Source of the DNA: an uncultured Prevotella sp.
GTDB lineage: Bacteria > Bacteroidota > Bacteroidia > Bacteroidales > Bacteroidaceae
Assembly: GCF_946407605.1 (NCBI RefSeq)
Contig: NZ_CAMJOS010000004.1
Coordinates: 124,001-188,000 of the forward strand
DNA length: 64,000 bases
Direction of reading: 5' to 3'
Both the position numbers and the translations under genes were made by a program. The notes beneath the pieces are model-generated. The model saw nothing but the letters and a program-made list of their open reading frames with translations. It did no database searches and was not told the DNA's origin. Positions 36,352-44,430 of this stretch are shown here, piece after piece; within the stretch, counting starts at the first letter, position 1; the number at the start of each line of letters is the position of its first letter.

Positions 36352-36839
36352 GGTAGTCGCTTGAAGGTTATATTGCTCGACCACGAGTGGTAACTCCCGG
36401 TGTCGTTCGAGTTAATCTCATCCATGCAGCGTGCCTCGCCCGTCTTGAGGTCGAGGAGCCAGAGGTCGGCATCATGGTGCCAGATATGGAAGATGCCATA
36501 CTGAGCCTGGGTGAACATGAGATAGCGACCATCAGGAGATATGCGAGGGAAGGTGGCTGACACACCCATCGAGTCGGCGGCATAGACGAGCTCACGCGGA
36601 CCGAACTGAAGGATCAACTGAAGGATCAGGGGTTTCAGGTTGCGACTCTTGTCCTGCTGCTTTCCTTTTTTCTGAACAGCTGGCTCTGGGGCGCGCTTCT
36701 CACGATAGGTGAGGGTCAACAGCAAGAAACAAAGCGCCAGCGCATAATAAGGGATATAATATGCTGGATGTTCTTCGCGGACAGCAAAGACGGGCAGGGC
36801 AGCATAGTAGATATTAACCAGATTGGTCTCGTAATACAC
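36324..36839 (-). pseudogene. Remnant of a PD40/WD40-like beta-propeller protein gene
   Basis: An open frame of 171 codons, truncated at both ends. The frame begins at a GTG exactly at the IS21 left end, with a stop codon further inside the element, so the original 5' part is missing. It carries one TM-like segment (ALALCFLLLTLTY) and a TolB/PD40-like propeller stretch (FPRISPDGRYLMFTQAQYG, LWLLDLKTGEARCMDE) ending in SYHSWSSN. After that the sequence loses family character and runs into the 3' end of the permease gene, which suggests a deletion junction near 36352-36375. The missing 5' part is not found beyond the right end of the element. Confidence 0.75.
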
Positions 36840-36960
36840 TGTAGATAATAATTGAAAAGTATACCACTATAATAATCGAAAAGTATACCATCCAATCAGA
36901 GCTCTACGTTATAAAATAGTAGCTCGTATGAGCGCTGTTTAACGTACATAGAGTTTAAAA

Positions 36961-38544
36961 ATGATTGAGATGAATCAGAAAGAACAAATCCTTCATTACT
37001 ATCGCATCGATGGTTTGAGTTTGCGGGAGATTTCCCGTAGAGTAGGTCTCAACAGAAAGACCGTAACACGTTACGTCCGTGAGTACGAGGACTCTATCAG
37101 GGAGGATCCTGAGGAGGGGTTGGACATCTGCCTTGTCAGCAAGCCCAAGTATCCTGCACGCAATGTCGAGTGTACCCGCATGACGGAGCCTGTATGTGCC
37201 GAGATAGAATTCTGGCTGCAGGAAAATGCGAAGCGCAGGCAGACTGGCATGCGCAAACAATGCTTGAAAAAACAGGACATACATCGTGTATTGATAGAGA
37301 AAGGATTCAACATCAGCTACTCTAGCGTCTGCAAGTACATCCAGCGTCGCAAGGCGGAGAAGTCAAAGAAGCCGAAGGACGTATTCGTAAAACAGTACTA
37401 TGAGCCAGGACAGGAGTGTGAGTTTGACTGGGGAGAGGTAAAACTGCGCATAGGAGGCAAGCCTGTGACTTTTACGATGGCCGTGTTTGCCTTGTGTCAC
37501 AGCGAGGGGCGCTGGGCATACCTTTTCCGCCATCAGGACAACCTGGCCTTTATGGAGTCGCACCGCAATTTCTTCCATGATATACATGGTGTGCCCCATA
37601 CGATGGTGTACGATAATATGAAGGTGGCCGTCATACTTAAGCCAGACAGCAAGAAACCTACTGAGACACTGCTTCGCATGCATACTTTCTACGGGTTTGA
37701 CTTCCGTTTCTGCAATGCGCGTGCAGGCTGGGAGAAAGGGCATGTGGAGCGTAGTGTGGACTATGTCAGGGGACGTGCCTTCACCACACGGGTCGACTTT
37801 GACTCCATCCAAAGTGCACAGCAGTGGCTGAGCCGCATATGTGACAATATAAATAAAGAGAGTGGCAGCATCGCAACAGGCAACAAGCAGGAGGCTCTGC
37901 GCAGGGACGTGGAGTGCATGCTTCGCTTCCCTGGCGACTTTGGCTGCTTTGATTTGTTCAACTGCATTGTGGACAAACAGTCAACCATCTCAATAAAGGG
38001 CTCCCACTACTCGGTTCCTGACCATCTCGTAGGCACGACTGTCATCGTACAACTGTACAGCGAGAAAGTGCGTGTCTATGACGCAGACCACAAGAAGATG
38101 GCAGAGCATGAGCGCAGCTACTCTAACGGATCGTGGACGTTTGACATCAATCACTACATCAATACCCTGATGAAGAAGCCTGGGGCGCTCAAAGGCTCGG
38201 TGGCACTCAAGCAGATGCCGGAGAAGATGCAGGATCTCTTTCGTGTGCACTTTGCAGAAAACGGAAAGGACTTCCTCAAGCTGCTCAAGTACTGCAGGGA
38301 TAACAAGTACGACTACAAGGACATCTTGAATGCGGTGAGGAAGATCAGGATGCGTGGCGCCAGGCATATCACTTTTGATCAGATAAAGGTGGCACTGGAG
38401 ACGAGAGATGCAGCACCGCTTGTGTTTACGGACAGTCAGAAAACGGATGAATTCATTGAGATAGAACTCGGCAGCGAGGACGTCTTGTCGCAACTTGACG
38501 GTATTATGCAGGGAACAGCTACGGGAAGGAGGTGTGAGCCATGA
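36961..38544 (+). CDS. istA: IS21-family transposase IstA
   Basis: A 527-residue transposase. An N-terminal helix-turn-helix (LSLREISRRVGLNRKTVTRYV, about 19-39) is followed by the DDE integrase core: Asp in CEFDWGEVKLR, Asp in TMVYDNMKVAV, and Glu in KGHVERSVDYVRGRAF. The C-terminal part holds the Mu-like beta barrel (SIKGSHYSVP). All three catalytic residues are present, so it looks functional. Its stop overlaps the istB start (ATGA). Confidence 0.95.
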   Translation: MIEMNQKEQILHYYRIDGLSLREISRRVGLNRKTVTRYVREYEDSIREDPEEGLDICLVSKPKYPARNVECTRMTEPVCAEIEFWLQENAKRRQTGMRKQCLKKQDIHRVLIEKGFNISYSSVCKYIQRRKAEKSKKPKDVFVKQYYEPGQECEFDWGEVKLRIGGKPVTFTMAVFALCHSEGRWAYLFRHQDNLAFMESHRNFFHDIHGVPHTMVYDNMKVAVILKPDSKKPTETLLRMHTFYGFDFRFCNARAGWEKGHVERSVDYVRGRAFTTRVDFDSIQSAQQWLSRICDNINKESGSIATGNKQEALRRDVECMLRFPGDFGCFDLFNCIVDKQSTISIKGSHYSVPDHLVGTTVIVQLYSEKVRVYDADHKKMAEHERSYSNGSWTFDINHYINTLMKKPGALKGSVALKQMPEKMQDLFRVHFAENGKDFLKLLKYCRDNKYDYKDILNAVRKIRMRGARHITFDQIKVALETRDAAPLVFTDSQKTDEFIEIELGSEDVLSQLDGIMQGTATGRRCEP

Positions 38545-39293
38545 ATGAGAAGGATATCATATGCCAGTATGCAAAGGAACTCAAGTTGGCAACGATTAGG
38601 GAAAACATTTCTTTTTTCGTGGAAGATGCTACAAGGGAGCAGTGGGGATATCTCATGTTTCTCCGCAGATTGTTTGAGGAGGAAGTGACCAGCCGCCGTG
38701 AGAAAAGCAAGATCATACGCATACACAGGGCTGACTTCCCACAGATGAAGTACCTGGAGGAACTCAAACGGGATGAACTCCCCCTTGAGGGGCAGATGCT
38801 CCTGCCAGAGGTGGAAACGCTTGAGTTTATCAAGGAGGGACGCAGCATCGTCATGTATGGAAATCCAGGTACTGGCAAGACTCATATCGCCATAGGTCTC
38901 GGTGTAAAGGCATGTCTTGAAGGATATACGGTTTTCTTTACATCTGTACCACATTTGCTGACGCTCATCAGGGAGGCCAAGACGGAAAAAACTCTTAGGA
39001 GCCTGGAACTTAAGTTTGAACGCTACGACCTTGTTATATGTGATGAACTGGGATATGTCGGCTTTGACAAGGAAGGTGCTGAAATGCTTTTCAATCACCT
39101 CTCGCTAAGGACTGGAAAGAGGGCTACCATCATCACCACGAACCTACCTTTTACAAGGTGGGAAGAAGTGCTCAAGGATAAGGTATTGTGCTCTGCACTT
39201 GTCGACAGACTATGTCACAAATCGTATCTTGTCAACATGACGGGTACGTCATATCGTATTAAAGAAACAAAAAAATTAATAGAGAAAAAGTAA
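38541..39293 (+). CDS. istB: IS21-family ATP-binding helper protein IstB
   Basis: A 250-residue DnaC-like AAA+ ATPase that assists IstA in target choice. Walker A is GNPGTGKTHIAIGL (about 112-125), Walker B is LVICDELGYVGFD, and sensor 1 is TIITTNLPFTRW. The length is normal and the frame intact. Confidence 0.95.
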   Translation: MNEKDIICQYAKELKLATIRENISFFVEDATREQWGYLMFLRRLFEEEVTSRREKSKIIRIHRADFPQMKYLEELKRDELPLEGQMLLPEVETLEFIKEGRSIVMYGNPGTGKTHIAIGLGVKACLEGYTVFFTSVPHLLTLIREAKTEKTLRSLELKFERYDLVICDELGYVGFDKEGAEMLFNHLSLRTGKRATIITTNLPFTRWEEVLKDKVLCSALVDRLCHKSYLVNMTGTSYRIKETKKLIEKK

Positions 39294-39311
39294 TGTATAA
39301 CCAACTCTTTG

Positions 39312-39319
39312 TATATTTG
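39312..39319 (+). promoter_or_regulatory. Possible outward -7 motif at the IS21 right end
   Basis: TATATTTG just after the istB stop, reading out of the element. It could create transcripts into the flanking region, but no gene starts close behind it. Confidence 0.35.
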
Positions 39320-39465
39320 CAGCGCTCTTTTGGACTGGTATACTATTGAATTATTTGTTGGTATACTTTTACGTTATCATTTACAATCTTCGAGGCAAAG
39401 CCTCAGAGATACGAATAAACGAGCACAATACAAAGCAAAAAAACAGTTTTTTTTGTTTTTCTTCT

Positions 39466-39510
39466 TTCGTCCCTTCGGTAGAAAGCGGCAAACCGAGCGG
39501 TCGAGTGAGA
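39466..39510. repeat. GC-rich repeat element, copy A
   Basis: Core CGTCCCTTCGGTAGAAAGCG followed by CCGAGCGG. It aligns with copy C at 41104-41148, and its AAGCG...CCGAGCG frame recurs in copy B at 40624-40672. It contrasts with the AT-rich surroundings. Confidence 0.55.
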
Positions 39511-39588
39511 GTATCTAAGACGAAGACAGAGATAGTAAAAGTATCTGATATTACCAAACTTTTTGGGCGGCAATCTATGACTTTGAAA

Positions 39589-39771
39589 TATTCATTTATT
39601 CATTTATTCAATTATGACATTTGGGGTTTAAAAAAAATAGGGGGATAGAGCAATTTAGATAAATATTATATCTTATTATTATATATATTATAATATATAT
39701 AATAATAAGAAGTACTTCCTCGGAAATTCCAAAATGTAGATGTCATAATTGAATAAATGAATATATGAATA
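39589..39771. repeat. Nested inverted repeats, AT-rich
   Basis: Two 32-base arms (39589-39620 and 39740-39771), identical in 31 positions when inverted, flank 119 bases. Near the centre lies a perfect 40-base palindrome (39671-39710). The arms contain ATTCATTT units. The structure could extrude as a cruciform or fold in RNA; it lies between the IS21 element and the HU promoter, in a stretch with no gene. Confidence 0.8.
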
Positions 39772-39853
39772 CTTTGCCCCTGCAGCTGGAATAAATATGC
39801 ATTTTCTTTGAATAAATATTTATAAAATATTTGGTAGTCTCGATTATTTTTTG

Positions 39854-39861
39854 TACCTTTG
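39854..39861 (+). promoter_or_regulatory. -7 promoter motif for the HU-like gene
   Basis: TACCTTTG, 163 bases before the ATG at 40025; the longest leader in the window. Confidence 0.7.
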
Positions 39862-39951
39862 TATCGTCAAAAGAAAGATAAAATTTGCGCACTAACTAGA
39901 GAAATATTTTTTCTTAGCTAGCGAGATAATTTTCTTAAGTTAAGCGGCAAA

Positions 39952-40035
39952 ATGGAGTCGGACTTGCGACCCGTGAAAAACATTTACAAAATTAATTATT
40001 TACCATTTAAAAACACACAAAATTATGGCACTTAA
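39952..40035 (+). other. Upstream reading frame in the HU-like gene leader (27 codons)
   Basis: Starts with ATG at 39952 and ends with TAA at 40033-40035, overlapping the HU start by 11 bases in another frame. A hairpin (GGAGTCG at 39954-39960 with CGACCC eight to fourteen bases downstream) covers its start. Its translation would hinder or couple HU initiation. No homology is recognised. Confidence 0.35.
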
Positions 40036-40612
40036 AGTAAAAGCAAAAGAACAACTGATTAAGGTGGGCAAGTATGCAGAGACCTACCGTTACGTGATGA
40101 TGCCTGAGCTGTACACAGCTCTGACTCAGGACAAGGTGATTAAGGAGGCTGCCCTGCGCTCGGGTGTGAGCCGAGGTGTGATGCAGGCCTGCTGGGATGC
40201 AGCTGGCGAGGTTATCAAGGCGTGGGCAACCGAAGGCCACTCTGTAGCGCTGCCTGGACTGGGCACCATGCGCTTCGGACTGCGCGCCAAGAGCGTGGAC
40301 GACGTGAACAAGGTGAAGGCGGGCCTCATCTCGAGTCGACGCATCATCTTCACGCCTGATGTCGACCTGAAGGACGAGCTGTCGAAGACTGCCGTGCAGA
40401 TCACCTGCTACGACCGCGAAGGCAAGGAGGTGAAGCGCGTGACCTCGACTGACGAGGGTAACGTCGAAGATCCCGAAAACGAGGGCGGAACCACGAACTC
40501 AGGGAACAACGAATCTACGGAGAACGGCGGCAACAACTCGAACACGAATCCCTCGAATCCCACGAATGGTGACAATACCGGAGGTGGTGACAACGGAGAC
40601 GGGTATAACTAA
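40025..40612 (+). CDS. HU-like DNA-binding protein with Asn/Gly-rich tail
   Basis: A 195-residue protein of the Bacteroidetes HU/IHF-related (HU-HIG) family. The first ~125 residues form the HU-like fold (DKVIKEAALRSGVSRGVMQACWDAAGEVI, then LPGLGTMRFGLRA), whereas the last ~55 are low-complexity Asn, Gly, Asp and Ser. It probably binds DNA as a dimer. It stands directly upstream of a smalltalk gene, the standard pairing in this phylum. Its leader is long and structured, with an upstream reading frame. Confidence 0.85.
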   Translation: MALKVKAKEQLIKVGKYAETYRYVMMPELYTALTQDKVIKEAALRSGVSRGVMQACWDAAGEVIKAWATEGHSVALPGLGTMRFGLRAKSVDDVNKVKAGLISSRRIIFTPDVDLKDELSKTAVQITCYDREGKEVKRVTSTDEGNVEDPENEGGTTNSGNNESTENGGNNSNTNPSNPTNGDNTGGGDNGDGYN

Positions 40613-40623
40613 GGTGAAGGCTG

Positions 40624-40672
40624 CGAGTAAGCGAGGGCAATGATGCTTGCATCAATTGCCGAGCGAGAGCAG
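40624..40672. repeat. GC-rich repeat element, copy B, with hairpin
   Basis: Begins GAGTAAGCGAGGGCAAT and ends ATTGCCGAGCGAGAGCAG; the GGCAAT/ATTGCC and GATGC/GCATC arms form a long hairpin. The following bases to 40766 contain further stems (ATAGGG/CCCTAT, GGGGCCCC), so the HU-smalltalk spacer may be a structured RNA. Confidence 0.5.
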
Positions 40673-40820
40673 ACTAGACCGAAGGTCAAAGAGGTTAGAC
40701 CAAGGGGCCCCGAAGGGGTCAAATAACCTAGCATAGGGGCTTGTCCCTATGATTAAAGGGGCCCCACCCTCCCACCTATATCCAATAACCTTGAAATTGA
40801 AATTTAAAAATCTAAAAGCT

Positions 40821-40934
40821 ATGAAAAAAGAAACTTGGAAGACCGTTATTCAGGTCATTGTATCAATCCTCACGGCGGCGCTCACCGCGCTGGGAACGAC
40901 CTCTTGCATGGGGCATGGCCCCATTGCAATGTAA
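40821..40934 (+). CDS. Smalltalk protein
   Basis: A 37-residue peptide starting MKKETWKTVIQVIVSIL, with one hydrophobic helix and the LGTTSCM end seen in the NCBI-named smalltalk family of Bacteroidetes. The Cys could be a lipobox. Function unknown. It follows the HU-like gene, as is typical, but the amidase gene often found next in other genomes is missing. The in-frame ATG at 40749 is rejected because the family always begins at MKK. Confidence 0.85.
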   Translation: MKKETWKTVIQVIVSILTAALTALGTTSCMGHGPIAM

Positions 40935-41001
40935 GACACCTCATTCAATGCAGAATACGAGATGCCTGTCAGGGGGCGAAGAAGAATGAGGAACCGACAA
41001 A

Positions 41002-41033
41002 AAAACGGAAGCCGATTGACTTCCGTTTTCTAT
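41002..41033 (+). terminator. Rho-independent terminator after the smalltalk gene
   Basis: Perfect stem AAAACGGAAG / CTTCCGTTTT with an eight-base loop, followed by a T-rich run. Confidence 0.85.
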
Positions 41034-41103
41034 TTTCTTATTCTTTATTATTTCCCCAGTTTCTGCTTGGCACGATAGTAGACCATGCTTTCTGCTATTT
41101 CTT

Positions 41104-41148
41104 GCGTCCCGATGGTAGCAAGCGGCGGAGCCGAGCGCAGCGGGACTT
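41104..41148. repeat. GC-rich repeat element, copy C
   Basis: CGTCCCGATGGTAGCAAGCG followed by GCCGAGCGCAGCGGGAC; GTCCCG and CGGGAC close it as an inverted repeat. It matches copy A over about 40 bases. Confidence 0.55.
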
Positions 41149-41152
41149 AATA

Positions 41153-44092
41153 TCATTTAATCACCACCTTACTACCTTTATGGATATACATTCCCTTCTT
41201 CGTGGGCTTGCTGACCTTGCGACCCTGCATGTCGTACCACTTATCAGCCTTATCCGTGTTGCTCGGCTTTGCCGCTTGGCTCGTCCAAGAATCTGTGGTC
41301 GTTATACTTGTGGTCTCTTCGCCGTCGAAGTTCAGATTGAACTCACGCACCCCGTTCGGGTCGCTCAGTTCGAAGTAGGCGCGGAAGGCATTGAGGTGGG
41401 GCATGTTGTCGCCATCGGGCTTCGGCCAGTACAGCGTGTTATTGTCGCCCAGGAACAGGATGCTCTTGTTCTCCTCGTTCCACACAATGGGCTTGTATGT
41501 GCCCTTGAACGAGCCGCCGGTGAAGCTCACCTCCGTAGAGGCGCTGTTGTTGATGGTGACACCAGAGAATACGGGATCCTGGAGGTCGCGGGTGGCGGGG
41601 TTGGCAGCGTCGTAGCCGTCGGCCTTGGTCCACTTAATAATATAAGGTGTGCCGGCGGTCATCGTGGTGGTCTCGTCCTCGAAGTTCAGGGTCAGGGTTC
41701 CATCGGTCAGGTTGCTGGTCTCGGGGATGAGTTTCATCACCGTGGCACCCTCAAGGGGGGAACCTGCAAGCGTGACATTGAACGGCAGGCACAGCGTGTT
41801 CCATGCGCCGTCCTTATATAGCGTGCGGCCCTGAAGGGTCACGTTGAGGATACTGCCGTTAGCCGCAGTGATAAGGCTGCTGTTGTCGGCATTGTCAGCT
41901 AAAGCAATGCCTTCAATTGCCGTAATCTTGTCCGCATAGGTGCTCCAGTGTTCAGCAGCCTTGTAGTTGCCCACCAAGTTACTGAACACGTAGATATTTG
42001 CCAATTTCTCGCAACCATCAAAGGCATCTTTGCCTAAAGAGCATGACGGGGCATAAACAGTGACAGTAGCCAGATTAGAGCAATTTCTGAAGGCAATACT
42101 GCTGATGCTCGTCACGCCGGCAGGGATCTCAATCGATGTCAGACCAGAGCAGCCGTAGAAGGCACTCCCACCGATGCTCGTCACGCTGGCAGGGATCTCA
42201 ATCGATGTCATAACAGAGCAGCCGTAGAAGGCAGAAACACCGATGCTCGTCACGCTGGCAGGGATATCAATCGATGTCAGACCTGTACCACCGAAGGCCC
42301 ATGCGCCGATGCTCGTCACGCCGGCGGGGATGGTGGAGTTTTTACATCCAATAATCAATGTGTTGGTCGATTTTACTATAATCGCATTACAACCATTGCG
42401 AGAGTCATAGACCGTATTCCCTGCTTCCACAGTTATTGATGCTAAGTTGTTACAATTTAGGAAGACATAACTACCGATGCTCGTCACGCTGGCAGGGATG
42501 GTGATGGACGTCAGATTAGAGCACAACTGGAAGGCATTATTGCCGATGCTCGTCAACTGCGAACCTTCTGCAAAAGTGACAGACCCCAGTCCATTGCAGG
42601 TCGAGAAGGCATTATTGCCGATGCTCGTCACACTGGCGGGAATTTCAACCGATGCCAGCCCACGGCACGTGCTGAAGGCACTAATACCGATGGTCGCCAA
42701 CTGTGAATCTTCAGCAAAAGTGACTGTAGCCAGATTAGAGCAATTCCAGAAGGCATTATCGCCGATGCTCGTCACGCCGGCAGGGATTTCAATTGATGTC
42801 AGACCAGTGCATTTTGCGAAGGTATAATTGCCAATGCTCGTCACACCATTCCCGATGACGACCTCTTGGATTTGCCCCGCATAGCTATTCCACGGCTGTT
42901 TGGAAGAATTGCTATAATCCGCCATAGCCCCCGAACCGCTGATGGTGAGGGTGTAATTGGTGGATTCGCCTGTCAACACCCATACCACGTCTGTCTCATG
43001 ACCTGTTGCGCCGCAATAACCACCCGTTATTCCCGTAATTTTGTCCGCATAGGTGCTCCAGTGTTCAGCACCCTGATAGTCGTCCACCAAGTCGCTGAAC
43101 ACGTAGATGTTTGTCAAATTCCAGCAATTCGCAAAGGCATTTCCACCTAAACTGCATGATGGGGCATAAACAGTGACAGTAGCCAGATAAAAGCAACTCT
43201 GGAAGGCACGCTCGCCGATGCTCGTCACGCCGGCGGGGATCTCAATCGATGTCAGAAGTGTTTCAGAGAAGGCATAATTGCCGATGCTCGTCACGCCATC
43301 GGGGATGGTCGTGTTTTTACATCCTGCTATCAATGTGTTGCTCGATTTTTCTATAATCGCATTACAACCATTGCGAGAGTCATAGACCGTATTCCCATCT
43401 GCCACAGCCATTGATGCTAAGTCACAATTCTGGAAGACATAACTACCGATGCTCGTCACGCTGGCAGGAATGGTGATGGACGTCAGATTAGAGCACAACC
43501 GGAAGGCATTATCGCCGATGCTCTCTAACTGCGAACCTTCTGCAAAAGAAACTGAAGTCAGACCGTCACAGCTAAAGAAGGCAGCCTCGCCGATGCTCGT
43601 CACGCCGGCGGGGATTTCAATCGACGTCAGAAGTGAGCTGCTGAAGGCACTCTCGCCGATGCTCTCTAACTGCGAACCTTCTGCAAAAGTGATAGATGTC
43701 AGATACTGGCAACCTATGAAGGCACACTCGCCGATGCTCGTCACGCTGCCAGGGATGGTGACTGATGTCAGACCTTGGCATTCAGCGAAGGCATAAGCCC
43801 CGATGCTCGTCACACCATTCTCGATGACGACATTAGAGATGTCTGCCGCATTATCATACCACGGTCGTTCTGCAGGGTCGTTATAATCCGCCATAGCCCC
43901 CGTGCCGCTGATGGTGAGGGTGTAATTGGTGGATTCGCCGGTCAACGCCCATCTTACATTATCTCCACACTGCCCACTCTGCGCCCACGCCGTCGTGGCG
44001 GTGAGCATCATCACAAGCAGCAGCATCGCTGCCCGTCGCGTTGCGCCCAGCCCCGAGGACAAAGGCGCGAAAAAGTTTTTCTTAATACTCAT
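41153..44092 (-). CDS. BspA-like leucine-rich-repeat surface protein
   Basis: A 979-residue exported protein with a signal peptide (cleavage near TTAWAQ, about residue 38) and many LRR_5 (BspA/treponemal) repeats of the pattern VTSIGxxAFxxCxxLTSIxIPA. The repeats are in two homologous blocks, each opening with a LTGESTNYTLTISG module, which shows an internal duplication. A beta-rich region (about 740-920) follows, and the C-terminus (WYDMQGRKVSKPTKKGMYI) is a T9SS-like tail. BspA relatives bind host matrix proteins and other bacteria; that role is inferred. It has its own promoter and a 15-codon upstream frame. Confidence 0.9.
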   Translation of the reverse strand: MSIKKNFFAPLSSGLGATRRAAMLLLVMMLTATTAWAQSGQCGDNVRWALTGESTNYTLTISGTGAMADYNDPAERPWYDNAADISNVVIENGVTSIGAYAFAECQGLTSVTIPGSVTSIGECAFIGCQYLTSITFAEGSQLESIGESAFSSSLLTSIEIPAGVTSIGEAAFFSCDGLTSVSFAEGSQLESIGDNAFRLCSNLTSITIPASVTSIGSYVFQNCDLASMAVADGNTVYDSRNGCNAIIEKSSNTLIAGCKNTTIPDGVTSIGNYAFSETLLTSIEIPAGVTSIGERAFQSCFYLATVTVYAPSCSLGGNAFANCWNLTNIYVFSDLVDDYQGAEHWSTYADKITGITGGYCGATGHETDVVWVLTGESTNYTLTISGSGAMADYSNSSKQPWNSYAGQIQEVVIGNGVTSIGNYTFAKCTGLTSIEIPAGVTSIGDNAFWNCSNLATVTFAEDSQLATIGISAFSTCRGLASVEIPASVTSIGNNAFSTCNGLGSVTFAEGSQLTSIGNNAFQLCSNLTSITIPASVTSIGSYVFLNCNNLASITVEAGNTVYDSRNGCNAIIVKSTNTLIIGCKNSTIPAGVTSIGAWAFGGTGLTSIDIPASVTSIGVSAFYGCSVMTSIEIPASVTSIGGSAFYGCSGLTSIEIPAGVTSISSIAFRNCSNLATVTVYAPSCSLGKDAFDGCEKLANIYVFSNLVGNYKAAEHWSTYADKITAIEGIALADNADNSSLITAANGSILNVTLQGRTLYKDGAWNTLCLPFNVTLAGSPLEGATVMKLIPETSNLTDGTLTLNFEDETTTMTAGTPYIIKWTKADGYDAANPATRDLQDPVFSGVTINNSASTEVSFTGGSFKGTYKPIVWNEENKSILFLGDNNTLYWPKPDGDNMPHLNAFRAYFELSDPNGVREFNLNFDGEETTSITTTDSWTSQAAKPSNTDKADKWYDMQGRKVSKPTKKGMYIHKGSKVVIK

Positions 44093-44111
44093 TGTTATTG
44101 TCTATTTTTGA

Positions 44112-44159
44112 TTATTTATTCGTCTCGTAGGGTATAAATATTACCTCAAACTTTCTCAT
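44112..44159 (-). other. Upstream reading frame of the LRR gene (15 codons)
   Basis: Encodes MRKFEVIFIPYETNK and stops 19 bases before the LRR ATG at 44092. It may be a leader peptide or chance. Confidence 0.4.
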
Positions 44160-44184
44160 CGTTGAAAAATTCAAAAAAACGTTG

Positions 44185-44192
44185 CAAAGGTA
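44185..44192 (-). promoter_or_regulatory. -7 promoter motif for the LRR gene
   Basis: TACCTTTG on the minus strand, with a leader of about 90 bases. Confidence 0.7.
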
Positions 44193-44342
44193 CGAAAAAA
44201 ATCTGCAAATAATAAGCAACTAAAAGAAAATAATGACAATTTTTGTGATTTTCGGATCAGCGGGGACTCGGATCGGGGATCAACAGGTGGATATGATTGC
44301 TCGTCGAGCCATCTGGTTTCCAGTTAATACATCTTCTGGTCG

Positions 44343-44350
44343 CAAAGTTA
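44343..44350 (-). promoter_or_regulatory. Orphan -7 motif
   Basis: TAACTTTG on the minus strand, facing a GC-rich stretch (44251-44330) with repeated CGGATC words and no gene until the LRR promoter. It might give a second, longer LRR transcript or a small RNA. Confidence 0.4.
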
Positions 44351-44414
44351 CAAACATATTCTCTTATCGACAAATAATCACTGAACTTTCCTTCTATAAT
44401 TCACATATTATTCG

Positions 44415-44422
44415 TAACTTTG
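44415..44422 (+). promoter_or_regulatory. -7 promoter motif for the EamA transporter
   Basis: TAACTTTG, eight bases before the ATG at 44431. Confidence 0.7.
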
Positions 44423-44430
44423 CACCCGAA

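Larger units (their letters stand above)
36840..39385 (+). mobile_element. IS21-family insertion sequence
   Basis: A complete element of 2546 bases with istA and istB overlapping by four bases. Its ends are related inverted repeats starting TGTAGATAATAA on the left and TGTAAATGATAA on the right (read inwards). Each end also has a second internal copy of an AGTATACCA-type box (36854-36866 and 36878-36890; 39336-39344 and 39359-39372), as is usual for IS21 transposase binding. The flanks (AATACAC left, ATCTTCG right) show no target duplication, so a rearrangement after insertion is likely. Confidence 0.88.

Noticed and set aside
39346..39648. Open frame of about 100 codons to the right of IS21
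   Set aside because: It begins inside the IS end, is Lys/Phe/Ser-rich from AT-rich DNA, spans the GC-rich repeat and has no promoter or family signature.
39952..39985. tRNA-like T-arm (GGAGTCGGACTTGCGACCC region)
   Set aside because: No other tRNA arms or acceptor stem around it; treated as a leader hairpin.
41041..41140. Minus-strand open tail ending EIAESMVYYRAKQKLGK
   Set aside because: Looks protein-like, but a stop codon lies about 32 codons upstream and no start or family is seen; at most a gene fragment.
40835..41821. Long open frame (328 codons) across the smalltalk gene and LRR 3' end
   Set aside because: It runs antisense to the conserved LRR protein and overlaps smalltalk in another frame; a shadow frame.
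42040..43830. Regularly spaced DNA repeats resembling a CRISPR-like array
   Set aside because: The repeats are in frame and encode LRR_5 units of the BspA-like protein; spacing equals the protein repeat and there are no unique spacers.
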